Origin: Capronia americana
Lineage: Eukaryota > Ascomycota > Eurotiomycetes > Chaetothyriales > Herpotrichiellaceae
Direction of reading: 5' to 3'
NCBI GenBank assembly: GCA_016110215.1
Contig: JADWQD010000015.1
Coordinates: 806,001 to 870,000, forward strand
Length of the DNA: 64,000 nt
Shown: positions 52,831 to 64,000 of the stretch, one piece after another
How the letters are laid out: each line of letters begins with the position of its first letter
Numbering within the stretch: position 1 is the stretch's first letter
Notes under the pieces: model-generated
What the model was told of the DNA's origin: nothing
Database searches by the model: none
What the model saw: only the letters and a program-made list of their open reading frames with translations
Made by a program: the position numbers and the translations under genes

Positions 52831-53543
52831 CTAGACGAGCAAGAACTCCGTAACATCAATGTGACTGAGGTCGAGGTGATATCTTCCGAACATGGTAAGG
52901 GCGTGATCCCCCTCCATGGGCCTTCCTCCTGTATGTTCAGGCTCAGACGGCTGCTTCGACTGCATATAAGTCTCGACGTAACAAAACGCGGGGCCTAGAA
53001 AAGTCCATCGATTGTCGCTCGTTGGCCGCAGTACCGACATGACCTCCGAGCCTTGGAGGGTGGCCAGCACGTCTCCGTCCCTTGCCATGCGTGAGACAAG
53101 TGCATAGGTGTTGTTTTGCGAAAACTTAAGCCTTCGCGACTCGGAGCATAGCAATCTGGTGGAGAAGGGTGGTTTCATGACTAATTTCTTCCACTCGTAC
53201 TTGCACTCTTCCCGCACTACAGTTGTTAACCGATGTCCCGAGACAAAGTTGGGAATGCCACGGACGTGCTCAAAGGTAAGGCAGTTCCTGAGAATTGGAA
53301 AGGCAGGCCGTTGCACAAGATGGAGTGCGTCAATGCCGGGCATCCCCACGAATATGACAGTGCCTCGTACTTCACAACCGTAGACCCATCGATGAGACCG
53401 ACCCCAGGAAAGGCGATTATGTCTGCAACCAGAAGATCACATACGGGCGACGAGGCTAGCTCCGTCGACGCATGTATCCTCAACAAGCGGGTTTGCCATG
53501 GCCTCAGGGGACGATAAAGCTGCTTGCGGATCTCAAGCGGCAT
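52831..53543 (-). pseudogene. HET-domain (heterokaryon incompatibility) relic, internally deleted
   Basis: The minus frame from ATG 53543 reads PLRPWQTRLLRIHAS, then VVKYEALSYSWGCP and THSILCNGLPFQ, which is the start of a HET domain. Near 53280 the reading changes frame. The second frame runs on to 52831 with RMARDGDVLATLQGSEVMSVLRP and FLGPAFCYVETY, the usual C-terminal end of HET proteins. The W-x-DALCINQ core and several hundred codons in between are missing, so this is a deletion remnant. Intact HET proteins control non-self recognition and programmed cell death after hyphal fusion. Confidence 0.7.
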
Positions 53544-54180
53544 TCAGCCACCGCCAGGGTGTCTTTGGCGCATGAAGGCTGATCATCTGTCAATAGTCCC
53601 TCCAGCCGGTGGTGCGCTCAGTTCCCGTACCATGAGCTCGTCTAATGTGTTTCGGTCTCGCGTCGACAAACATGAACCAAGAAAATCCGGCTCGGCTTGG
53701 AAAGAGAACACACCATAGCGTTTAGTCTTGGAAGATAGAGGACGAGGTAGAAGCCGCGAAGCTGGTCTGTCACAGGGCCTCAGCTCTCATTTACCCGGCG
53801 TTCCAGATGGGTATCTAATGAGGCTCTAAGTGGAAAAGATATGGTGACGTCCGTGGAAGTTTTGACCTCCAGGGGTCGGCATCTCATTATGCAATGCGAA
53901 CGCTGGACACCACGAAGAAAATCGTCAATATTAAGGCTTCTAGAACCGAAGAGCTTGCGATCACACTGAAGTTGAGAAAGGGGAGTTTATTCTTAAGCTA
54001 CACCGAGAGACTTGCAAGTGATCACCAAGGCGGGTCGAGCGCCAAGATTTCATCCCAAAGAGGAATAGTCCACAGAGACTCTAAATTTCGCAGGCTCAGC
54101 CATCCATTCAATCGAACATTTCGACCTCGACGACGACAACCTCATCTCCCTCAACAACCACCCCTTACCAGAAAGTCAAG
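53544..54180. other. Intergenic region upstream of uL4
   Basis: 637 bp; promoter and leader of the uL4 gene, pyrimidine-rich from about 54100. No gene seen. Confidence 0.5.
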
Positions 54181-55493
54181 ATGTCGAACCGTCCTACCGT
54201 CGGCATCTTCGGCGGAGATGGCTCCAGCACAGGAGAAACCCATCCTCTACCCGCCGTCTTCAGCTCCCCAATCCGGCCTGATGTTGTCCAGTACGAAAAT
54301 TCCCCACGCACGGCATGCAAGGCCAAGCGACAAAATTGAGCTGACGATGAATCCAGGAGCGTCCACACCGGGATGGCCAAGAACAAGAGACAAGCATACG
54401 CTGTGAGCGAGAAGGCAGGCGAGCAGACTTCGGCCGAGTCATGGGGCACAGGTGCGTCGGGAAGAAAAAGCCCACAACACATGAAGAAACGATCGGGACT
54501 GGACTCTAACACGATCAACCAGGTCGTGCTGTCGCACGTATCCCTCGTGTCTCCGGCGGTGGTACACACCGTGCCGGCCAAGCTGCCTTCGGAAACATGT
54601 GCAGAGAAGGTCGCATGTTCGCACCCACGAAGGTCTGGAGAAAGTGGCATCAGAAGATCAACTTGGGCCAGAAGTACGCACACAAGCCTTCCACGCCGTG
54701 ACTATGAATGTGCTCTAACATACTACGTAGGCGCTTCGCAACCGCCTCTGCCATTGCAGCCTCTTCCGTTCCCGCCCTGCTGCTCGCCCGCGGCCACCGC
54801 ATTTCCACCGTCAGCGAAGTTCCCCTCGTCATCTCGAGCAAAATCTTTGAAGGCGCCGCCCTCATCAAGACCTCCGCTGCTGCAGCCCTCTTGAAGGCTG
54901 TCGGTGCAGGCCCCGACATTGTCAAAGTGCAGAAGTCCCGCAAGCTCAGAGCCGGCAAGGGCAAGATGCGAGGTCGCCGACACCGACAGCGCCGTGGCCC
55001 CTTGGTCGTCTACAATCCTGAGACCGACGGCAAAGAACTGGTTCGGGCCTTCCGCAACATCCCCGGCGTAGAGACTTCGTCGGTCTTCGCACTGAACTTG
55101 CTCCAACTCGCTCCGGGCGGTCACTTGGGTCGCTTCATCATCTGGACCTCGTCTGCTTTCGCGGAATTGGACACCATCTACGGGTCTACGACTGAACCTT
55201 CCGCATTGAAGAAGGATTTCCTCCTGCCCAGCAACGTCGTGTCAAACGCGGATATCACTCGTCTGATCAACAGCTCTGAGATCCAATCTGTGCTCAGAGA
55301 ACCCAAGGGTTACGCAACTACCAAGCGTACCAACGTACAGAAGAAGAACCCTCTCCGCAACAGACAGGTCCTGCTTCGTCTCAACCCTTATGCCGCTCAG
55401 TACACGAAGGACAAGATTGGCCAGAAGGGCGTTGAGCATGGCAAGCCGGAACCTGTCAACGCAAAGTTCCACGAGACCTTGCATGAGAATTAG
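54181..55493 (+). CDS. RPL4: 60S ribosomal protein uL4 (L4)
   Basis: Four exons: 54181-54290, 54357-54451, 54523-54673, 54731-55493; 372 aa. Phases 2, 1, 2 agree. The introns are 66, 71 and 57 bp, with CTCTAAC branch points in the last two. The spliced N-terminus reads [11 protein letters not shown]...[16 protein letters not shown], then [30 protein letters not shown] and [23 protein letters not shown], all diagnostic of eukaryotic uL4. Exon 4 continues with [19 protein letters not shown], the basic extension, and the C-terminal eukaryote-specific tail. It is a core 60S protein lining the exit tunnel. Intron clustering in the 5' part is common in ribosomal-protein genes. Confidence 0.97.
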
Positions 55494-58400
55494 GCTGGTG
55501 TTTCGGGAAATAGAGTGCTCTCTTCAGGAATGGGTTGATCGCTGCAGGCGGTGGTGGCGGCGAGAAAGAAGATGCGCTGTAGGCCCCTTTCCGCGCTGTG
55601 GTCTGGTAGAGTCTTCAGGCGATGTCCTTCGTGACGGCCTCGTGCCAGCAGGGGTGACCCAAGTCAAAGAAACAATGATATGAACCGTCCAATGAATGCC
55701 TTTCTTCCACCCTAGCCAATTATGGTGATGTCGTTGAGTGAAAGCTGTGGCACAATCATCCCGTATGTGTGTACTGATGACCCACCACGTGTCTGTGTGG
55801 GACATTCGACCTCTCACCTCCCAGCGGAATCATTAGCCAACCTCAGACCCGCTTGCGCACTGTCTGTGGTGGCTACATCAACACCTCTGGAGTGCAATGG
55901 GACGAGCCTTATTGCAGGGGTAACCCAAGTTTGTTCCTGTACGTTCTACGGCCCGGCCATTTTTTTCCTACTTACCTCCTGACAATACTCCATATGACTT
56001 GGTGGCGCATCCGAGTCCGTCTTCTCACTTTTCATTTCAACCCGTGTCTTGGTGGAAATGTAGACGCCGAACGAGCTTCCAGAACGGCGACATAATGAAT
56101 CATCATGTCATCGATCGCAGCGGGACATAAACCAACATCGGCATGGGCGGGCCGCGGAGGAATGGGGACTTTCGTTGTGAGGCGCGGTCTGGACTTTTGC
56201 GAGGCACGAGGTCCTTCATTCAAGGCTGCCGAATGGTTGGAAATATTTTCAGTGGCTTTCAAGCCGTGTCTCACCATCCTACTAAGCGAAGGGGGGATAT
56301 AGGCATTTGAGCGCGAGTATTAGTGCATTGACGGAAGTGGAAGGAAGCCCACGTGGCTGCCGTGATGATCAAGATGTGAACTTCGTGTTCAAAATGGAAC
56401 CTGCATGGATGGAGCCTGTTTGACATACGTACCCAGTAGAGACTTTGTCGGATGCAGTTGTCAGGTGGAGACCCATCCGTGGAAGAGGCATCTTGAAGTC
56501 AATCTGAGGAAAAGATGTCCCGAAGTTAATATGAGGGAATGCCGTCTCTAGAGCCGATAAGCTTTTGTCCTAGGCTCAGCCGGCTGAAGGCATCACAGAT
56601 TAGGTTGCCATAAGTGAGCGGCACGCCACCCTGTAGTATTTATCTAGTACTCGTATACTTAACTGGTCGGCGGGGAGTGCAGGGGATCGTCAATCGATAG
56701 CACCAATAGTGTTAGGTTTTGATGTGGTTGATACGATGATGCCGTCGATGTCGCCGGATGGAACAAGGCACGGCCGCCAAGACAGGATGAAGCCCCGGCT
56801 CTCATCCCTACACAGTACATCGACCTATGCAAGGGGCTCCAAGGTGTGGTGGTCAGGTTTGTGTACGTACCTATCGACCAGGGCAGCGACCGAGAGGTGG
56901 TGTGGACGGCGAGAGTCTGGCATGGATCTTGAACCTTAATAGGAACGTGTGAAATGGAGCCTTGTGCAATCCTCCAGTCACACTGGACGATTGGGAGGGT
57001 CGATCCGATCTGTAAGACGGAGCAAATACCTTGCGAATACTACACAGAACACGTAAAGTGAGGTTATGCGTTGAGCGGTACGTACTCACACAAGTAGCCA
57101 AGGCTTCGTCGCCAGCCCTGTGGACGGCTGAAAGTGATCGTCCATTGATAGGCTCGGGTAAGAAGAGGTCATGATTTTCTCGATCCCGCTAATCCACTCA
57201 CGCGCTTGCAATCCTGTTGCCATGACCTTGTTGGTGGCTGAACTCGTAAATATGTTCCGGCCGCCCGGCAGCCAGTTGTACGAGGTAGCGCGAGGAAATG
57301 TGCTGTGACCTTGCTCCCGTCAGCTTGACCACCAGTATGCACTAATAGAATACTATGCACCATCCACGCCGGGGCACAAGACACCCTCAGTCCCGGGTTG
57401 TACGTATAACCAGGCCTTGAAACACACATGGCGGCGCCACGGGCATCAATGGTGGCTCCCCGAGTCTGTGCATTTGCCGTCATAATGCAACACCAGATTC
57501 TGATTACATGGTCCGCCATTGTTGAATGAGCTATTTGCGAAAGAATCACTGAGTGCCTGGCCGCGAGATCCCTGGACCAACAGGTTCCTTCCGTCGAGGC
57601 CTGACGAACTCTTCAGAACGAATGGGACGGGGACGAGAAAGCGGAGGTGGTAATTGATGTCAACTTGGACCCCCCTCGAGGTCATGGCCATGTCAACTGA
57701 TCTGCGGCTAGCAGGGGGTTTCTGCAAAAAGAGCGGCTCATGGAGAGTTGCCTTGGTCAGCATGTTAATGCAACAACAAGGCCCGATAGGTACGGGCTGC
57801 GACGTTTGACGAAGTGGATGTTCAGCTTCGAGACGCCTGTTAGCTTGCTGAGGGCTGATTGAAGGGATCCTTGCGCGCCTCCCTCACGCACCTCGACATC
57901 TCATTAAGCACGGGAAGAGCGACCACCAATCGTGGCGAGATATCCAAGATGCATAGGAATGTCCGTCACTAGCATGGAAGGCCGCACAGGGGCCCTTTCT
58001 GAGACCAAAAGCTCTGACCGTGAAGGCTCAACATATCCAGTTCCCTCGAACCTGTTCAGCTCCGGAAACCAGAAAATCTGCTGCAGCAACCGAGTAAGGT
58101 TGCAAGAGCGACCTATGTGAAATGATTTGAAAGAATGTTGGAGGTTCAAGCAGTGTGATCTTCGCCTCATCACAGGGAAAGGACCACCGTATCATTGTAG
58201 CAGTGTTGAAGAGGAGTTACGATAATGAAAAGCCACTTCTTCTGCACTTCAGGTGAAAGCGAGCACTCTGTAAGATATCGATAATTTCTCCTCTTCTCTC
58301 TGCCGGTTCACCAAAGCAAAACCCCCCAAGTGAAGTGGCTTACCGACGTCCGGCGTGGTGAATGTTTCCCTACAAAGAAAGCGATGTCCCCTTCGTTCCG

Positions 58401-61400
58401 CAAAGCCAACGCAAGCGTGAACCTGTTCAGCCAGCCTACGGTGCGGCCGCATGCTGCCGCATGCTACTGGATGCCATACTACGACCTTTTCTCGGTTCAT
58501 GGTGTGCGCTCATTCATCTCTCGTCCAGTAATCTTACCCATGCTCGGTCTGCGCTGACATGTTGTTCATTGACTCCTGCAAGCCTTCACGAGGTCAAACT
58601 CAAGGGCTGACTAGGTGATGTTCGAGCATGACTATCATCTTGAGACCTGGCACAAAGACAAGGGTGTCAGCATGCAAGTCGACGAACGAGGAGAGACTTC
58701 GACGTTTACCTACCCTAGCCCTCACTGCACAGACAAAGAAAGCTCAGCGGTCAATTACACGCCGTCGCCCGCCGTTGCGCTAAAGGTGTGGTGCCCTGCA
58801 TCCGTTCAGGTGATTGACGATTCCTGCCGTTTCCTATGCCGGCACTTGTTACATTCAAGGCTAAAATTGGTTACGGAGCATGTACGAAGGCACCAGAGGA
58901 TGGACCGGTCTCATTTCTGTTGCTCCCAAAGCTCGGTTTATCCGACCCCCAGGCAGACACTTTCATTTTTTTTTATCTACACAGGATGTCTATATCCCTG
59001 TTGATATGCGGACTTGCCGACTTTAAACCGGCATCTCTTGTCCTTTGGTTTTGGGTTTGCATCGAAACAAGGCAGGGCACGCGGTCAGGCTTGGTAGTGC
59101 AATCACAGGATCAATATGACACCTTTCTAGTTGCACAACCTCCAAGTCGGCATTGCGCCGTACACGAGTAGGATACGGAGGTGTTAGGTATCTTGCGGAG
59201 AGTCCTGGTGACCAAAGACCATCAACTTTGAAAGCCCATCAGACCACGCCGATATTGTTGAGTGGCAAACGATGGGAATTTTCAGTTACACATACCACAA
59301 GATGCCGTCCACAAGATAGTACAGCTGGAGTCTACCTTCAACGCACATTAGTGGCGAAGCGGCTCACTTCAAACTTTTTCATATCGGGGCATCTCTGGCC
59401 CCGCAGTCATAGGCCAAATTGATGCAGCTTGGCCCAAATCCTGTCTGCGCTCAGCCCGCACCGTCATCCCAAAGAGAACCTGTTCCTCACAAATGGAACA
59501 CCTCCGGCGTGTGATCTGTCAAATGAACTCCACCTGTTGGATTTGAGGCAATCCCCCTTGAACAGAAATTGAAGTGTTGAATTTGATGGTCGCAGCCAAG
59601 AGCCGATTCTGACCGACGATGATCTCTTAGCTCCTACTTACATGCGTTTTACCGGGTAGGTCAATCCCCTTGTCACCCTCCATCCAGGCGTCGAAATAGC
59701 GGGCAGATTGATGCGACCGTCAGTGTCTCCGCAGCTCTCAGCATTGGCTCTGTGAACGAGCCGTGCTGTCCGCGGCGATCTGTCCTAATTCCACTTGTTT
59801 ATCGCTCGTGACAACAGCAAGAAGCAGGGCCTCTGCTGATCCCGATACGGACTATCTGATCTCAGACCACCAAATAGTGCCCGCGACCGGCTGATATCCC
59901 GAAAGAGAACACGAGATTGAGGTGATGTGTCAGTAACTTCAGAGCTAAGTTAGTCATAACCACCGCCAGCCACCAACGCAGGCTTGCTCGAAGTCTGACA
60001 ACAATTGCTGTAAGAGGGTCTCACCAGCAAATTGTCTGAGAGACTTGGCTGGGGACGACCACGGAGGCACCCCAGTGCTTGATCTGTTAGCATCCTTGGC
60101 TCCTTGCCCCCAAACGTGCAATTTGGCCGGTGCGCTCACGTTTCGTGCACGGTGCTTCTGGCGCTTCCGGGGTTGGAACGGGCCTTCTCTAGATCAGCCC
60201 ATCACCCGAGACCCTCATGTGAAAGACCAGCACTAAGCATGCAGCAGGACGCATCTGGAAAGATTTGCAGGTAGCTCAAAAACTGCTTGTGACCTGTCAC
60301 ATTTAACTCCAACCAAAAAGCGTCTAAGCTGCGGCGATGATCAGGCCTGTGAACGTTGCTTGCCAAATACGACGGCGGCGGTACGTGCACGCCATCTTCC
60401 TCGACCCGACGGAATCTCCTTCAGGGGCGCTTCGCAACTCCCCTGAGACTGGAAACGTACTCGTAGACACAGGATCCCTTGACTTTTCTGCCGAGATATT
60501 CGGCTTCGGAGACGGCTAGCCTGTTGTCTAGCGAGCGAGCCCACGCAGAAATTGCCGCTCGTGGCGAGTCCAGGGACACGACTATGCCGCGCCATCTGCA
60601 GTCATTGGTCAAGGAGCTCGCATGCTGCAGAGCTACTCGTACTCATGCCGCCGCCGGGATTTTCAGGCGAACCCAACTTGTCAAGCGCGATGGCTACAGG
60701 CCCGGGGAAGGCCGTCCGAACTCTTTTCCATCTGCAACCATCTCGGCACCGCCTGAGGAGAGTGCAGGACTGATCCTAGCAAGATACACAGGACTTTTGA
60801 CCAAGAGAACAGATCGCTGCCCACCATACCTTTCTGAGCTGCCAGACACAGACACCAACGTGATCACCGAGAGAACGGATACCTCTTTTGAGTTTCTTTC
60901 GCTAGCGGCCACGAGACACAGAGCAGAAGCGTTAGTACAGATGCCACCCACAATCAAACCAGTCGGTTGCTCCTCAGCTACGCACACATATCCTATCGAG
61001 CGCGTTCAATCCGCTTGGCACTTCTTGACAGAAATTCCATCGACCGATCTCGTGCGGTGTCCCGGAAGTCGAAGGCCACATGCGCTGAAACGAGGAGGCG
61101 CCTTCACAAACAACGCAGACAGACATGTAGTAATTCAAAGGCCACCTCCAGAGTCTCGCTGGTTTGGTCGCTGAACCCTGGCCGTGCCCGTCAACCCCTC
61201 AAGCATGTTTTTACCATTCCTGAACGGGGCTACGACCTCCTTCACCTTCTGGTCTCCCATGTTGCGATTGCCGAGATACCGTCAAGATGAACGAGGTTAA
61301 GGCATCTCGCAGGGACAAATTGACCTCCCGTGTATTAACCGACATTAGACACAAATGTGATTGTACAGGGTGGCCACGTTCGAGCTGAGAAGGACACGGA

Positions 61401-64000
61401 GGTTGCTGCTCAAGCCCCGTTACGCTTCTCAAGGGTGGCTCGCTTTCGCGGGTCAATGCCTGTCGTTACGGGTCACCTGTCATCAAATTGTGTAAAACCA
61501 ACAGCGTCCTTTTTGAATAGTAGTTCCAACCGCCAGGCCAACGAACAGCCTGCGAGGCTTGGATTTCGAGCCACGCCAGGGGAGCTGGTGCAGCGGCGAG
61601 CTCGTATTTCCCGTCACGGGAGGCCACTAGGCTTCTCAAGGGCGGTATTCGTGCCGGTCCAGCCGCAGGACTCCAGTGACTCCTCAGGGACACTGCCGGT
61701 CCCCGGTCTACCACCCCTAGGTCAAACATTTGCCTTGCTGGCACTGATAGGGTCTGGAGTAAGGAGCTTTAGCCTGGGCGTCAACCCCTCATTTGACGGC
61801 AAGCTTCTCCCAGAACGCAGGGCGCCAATACTTGGGTTCAGCCAATCCAACCACGGGGGGTACCTCCTCTCCACTCGACGTGGGTGCCATGTGGCTTTGG
61901 CAGCATTCCTCGAGCTCAGGCTACGTCTCATGTCTGCCCTGAACGTTCGCACCTCGATTACGATTGCGACGGTCTTGTGACGCTTGCCTAACCTTCGGGG
62001 GCAGGCAAAACGATGGGTACTGCCTTGGAGGATGCCATCGAAGCTTGAGCGCGTCGACATGACTACAACGGAAAGCTGGGACGTGATAGCTCGCATGCCC
62101 GGGTGGTGGATGATCGCGGGTGGTTGGGTGAGGGGACTGGTGGTCCCAGCCTCAAGGGTGTGCCAGTGCTGTGCCAAAGCGTCTTGGCCTGGATTGGATG
62201 GCTCGTTTACCCAGCCGTGAGGCGGGATGGCGATATGGAAGGCCTCCTACAGGCTGGAGTTTCCCGGACACAGTGCCAATCTGTACTGCGGTTGAATGAG
62301 TTACGCAACCGTGGTTCGAGATGATGGCTACACATTGCGAGTTTGGGTGGTTGTGCATCAGATGACAAAGGCGTGTGCTATATCTGTTCTCCCATATCCT
62401 ACCCCAGTATGTCGTAGTGTTCTAATTAAACCGATCTGAGGCGCGCTCCAGGGCACTTTACACAGCCAACTTAAGAGACACAGTGTGTGTTTTGGAACCC
62501 TCTCGGCGTCACACTTGGTCAAAGACTCGGGTGGCGGCGACTGGTGACGGCGAATCTTGTGTTTGCTCCTCGCTTCTCAACACCAGTGGTTGCTGCCCAC
62601 AGCGTCAACGGCCGCGGACAGTGCGCCGTCGAAGCTGCCCGGTGTCCATGATTCGTGCACATTCTGTGGCTTTGCACTACCTGGGTCCTGAGTGCCCGGC
62701 TTCAGCCTCCGATTTGCGTTCGTGTTTGCTCGACGCTGCCACTTCATCTGGACACCCGTGGCCTTGGTTCCGTCCTGTTGCCCTGCTTCCAGCCGTACAG
62801 GCAGAAAGGGGTATATATTCGTTATCTGTTGCTGTTGCACGTTGCTGTCACCCAGCTTCATGTGTCCCGGCAAGGGGATACTGGTTACGTTGCCGCTGTG
62901 GACCACGGTGATCTTTGCCAAAAGCCACGGCGAAAGAAATGCTTCGATCGCCCTTAGCTATGCACTATTGTTTGGAGCTATGGCCATCGCCTGCTCTCCT
63001 GTGTCAACACACGGTTTACCCAGTACTACTACTTGGAATGTGCACGCGAACACGTTGCTCGATTTGTGCGGTAAAAACTTACCAGAGTAGCCCAGACCAT
63101 GGTTTTGAGATTCCGTCTAGCTGGCAGTCCGGCCGTCTCGCCCTCCCGCACAAAGCATGGGGGTGTCTTCCCCACAATCCATTTTGCCTCTAGCAGTTGC
63201 TGCCAATGCCAACAATTTGAGCTTCACCTCGGGACTTGTCCCCCGGGGCCCGCCTAGGGGCGTCGGGGGCGCTCTCCCCCTCTGGCAAGAAATTTCACCT
63301 CTACTGCAGGCTCTGCAGCTCCGTGGCTTTTCCCTCTCGGCCCTCTGCTTTGGAACTCGTACCTGTCATCATTCCACCTTTCAATCCTTGTCACTGCAAC
63401 TGCGTCCTGTGTGTGCTGACCCTTGCGCCGTCTCCACTGAAGCGCGAACCTTTCTCGTATTCCCTGCTCTGCAATGGCTCCACCGTGCCCCAGCATTCTC
63501 CCTGATGGAGTACCACGCCGTCCACGATCCCTGTCCCTTAGCGCTCAATGATCCTGGCAAGCGATCGGCAAGGGTCAAGATGGCATGCGTGCGGTCTCTT
63601 TGGGCTGGTTACGCAGCCATGCGAACCCACGAGGCCGCCATCCCCATTGACTCGGTCCATCCTTGCCAGGCGCTGTTCTTGAACCACACAGCGTGCCCTC
63701 CCACATGACTGTTGACGCTGAGACATCCTTCCATTGCCCTCCGTGAATCTCATCTGATCTTACAGCGTTCTCCGACCAAAATCATTTAGATACCATCGAC
63801 CCCTCGTCCGGCGCTTACATCGCACCCGCCACGCTTACACTGAATTGTGGTTTTTAGCTATTCTCCACTTCCATCTGCTTGATCCTGCCATACGCAATAT
63901 CCTGAGGCGTAGAAGAAGGGAAACGTTGCACCGTCTACGCTGCACACCCACAAACAACAATTCAACTGACCCGTATCACAACTGGGTTCGGCTCTTCCGG
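55494..64000. other. 8.5-kb gene-free region
   Basis: No open frame here shows a domain, a plausible spliced series or coding-like composition. The longest frames (60479-61174, 61357-61980, 63157-63708) are rich in Arg/Ser/Pro/Cys without family likeness. I found no terminal repeats, transposase or reverse-transcriptase motif. Composition is not strongly AT-rich, so classic RIP decay is not evident. The last 1.2 kb is pyrimidine-rich, like a long fungal leader, and the last bases may lead into a gene beyond the window. It may be an extended promoter of that gene, non-coding transcript sequence, or decayed DNA. Confidence 0.4.

Noticed and set aside
54291..54730. Possible snoRNAs inside uL4 introns
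   Set aside because: The introns are 57-71 bp and lack clear C and D boxes, too short for a normal box C/D snoRNA.
60479..61980. Long open frames in the gene-free region (60479-61174 and 61357-61980)
   Set aside because: Arg/Ser/Pro/Thr-rich without hydrophobic core pattern or family likeness; expected by chance at this GC content.
63157..63708. 183-codon open frame near the window end
   Set aside because: Cys/Leu/Pro/His-rich reading of a CT-rich stretch, better explained as leader DNA.
1..64000. CRISPR arrays, insertion sequences, bacterial operons, intact retrotransposons
   Set aside because: No direct-repeat/spacer series, transposase or reverse-transcriptase motifs seen; the window is fungal nuclear DNA.

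Overview
The window is nuclear DNA from a filamentous ascomycete (Pezizomycotina). The evidence is short spliceosomal introns (about 41-142 bp) with GTRNGY donors, CTRAY-like branch points and YAG acceptors. The gene families also fit: PDR-type ABCG and ABCA transporters, a Zn2Cys6 regulator, a HET-domain remnant, a Mep/Amt ammonium permease and fungal-type DJ-1/PfpI. I cannot fix the class; Dothideomycetes or Eurotiomycetes are both possible. Exon structures were assembled by hand from splice signals and frame continuity.

Layout. 1-9.3 kb: the 3' part of an ABCA-type transporter followed in tandem by a full PDR/ABCG pump. 10.2-15.2 kb: a divergent pair, an Hsp70/actin-like ATPase (-) and an unrecognised 570-aa protein (+). 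16-24 kb: a BTB/POZ protein, a DJ-1/PfpI-like protein lacking the nucleophilic Cys, a five-exon coiled-coil protein with 54-bp tandem repeats, and an atypical SDR. 24-28.8 kb: an ER thioredoxin-like membrane protein, frataxin, mitochondrial ribosomal protein uL30m and a possible 82-aa gene. 29.3-33.7 kb: a secreted Thr-rich protein with a cystine-knot-like tail, and exocyst subunit Sec6. 34.6-39.5 kb: an MFS relic fused to a glycerol-3-phosphate acyltransferase relic, an intact seven-exon ammonium transporter, and a relic of a P-loop (uridine kinase-like) kinase. 40.2-44.7 kb: two divergent short-chain dehydrogenases and a Zn2Cys6 regulator, a possible small metabolic module. 46.2-51.7 kb: an RNF10/Mag2-like RING E3 and a Ubp3/USP10-like deubiquitinase, head to head. 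52.8-53.5 kb: an internally deleted HET-domain relic. 54.2-55.5 kb: ribosomal protein uL4. 55.5-64 kb: 8.5 kb with no gene I can support.

How genes may work together. RNF10/Mag2 and Ubp3/USP10 families act in opposite directions on ribosomal-protein ubiquitin in other eukaryotes. Here they share one 746-bp intergenic promoter, which is the most notable arrangement in the window. The intact genes are mostly housekeeping or transport, interrupted by decayed accessory genes (MFS, GPAT, kinase, HET). That pattern suggests local gene loss and shuffling. I saw no CRISPR array, bacterial element, intact transposon or convincing tRNA.
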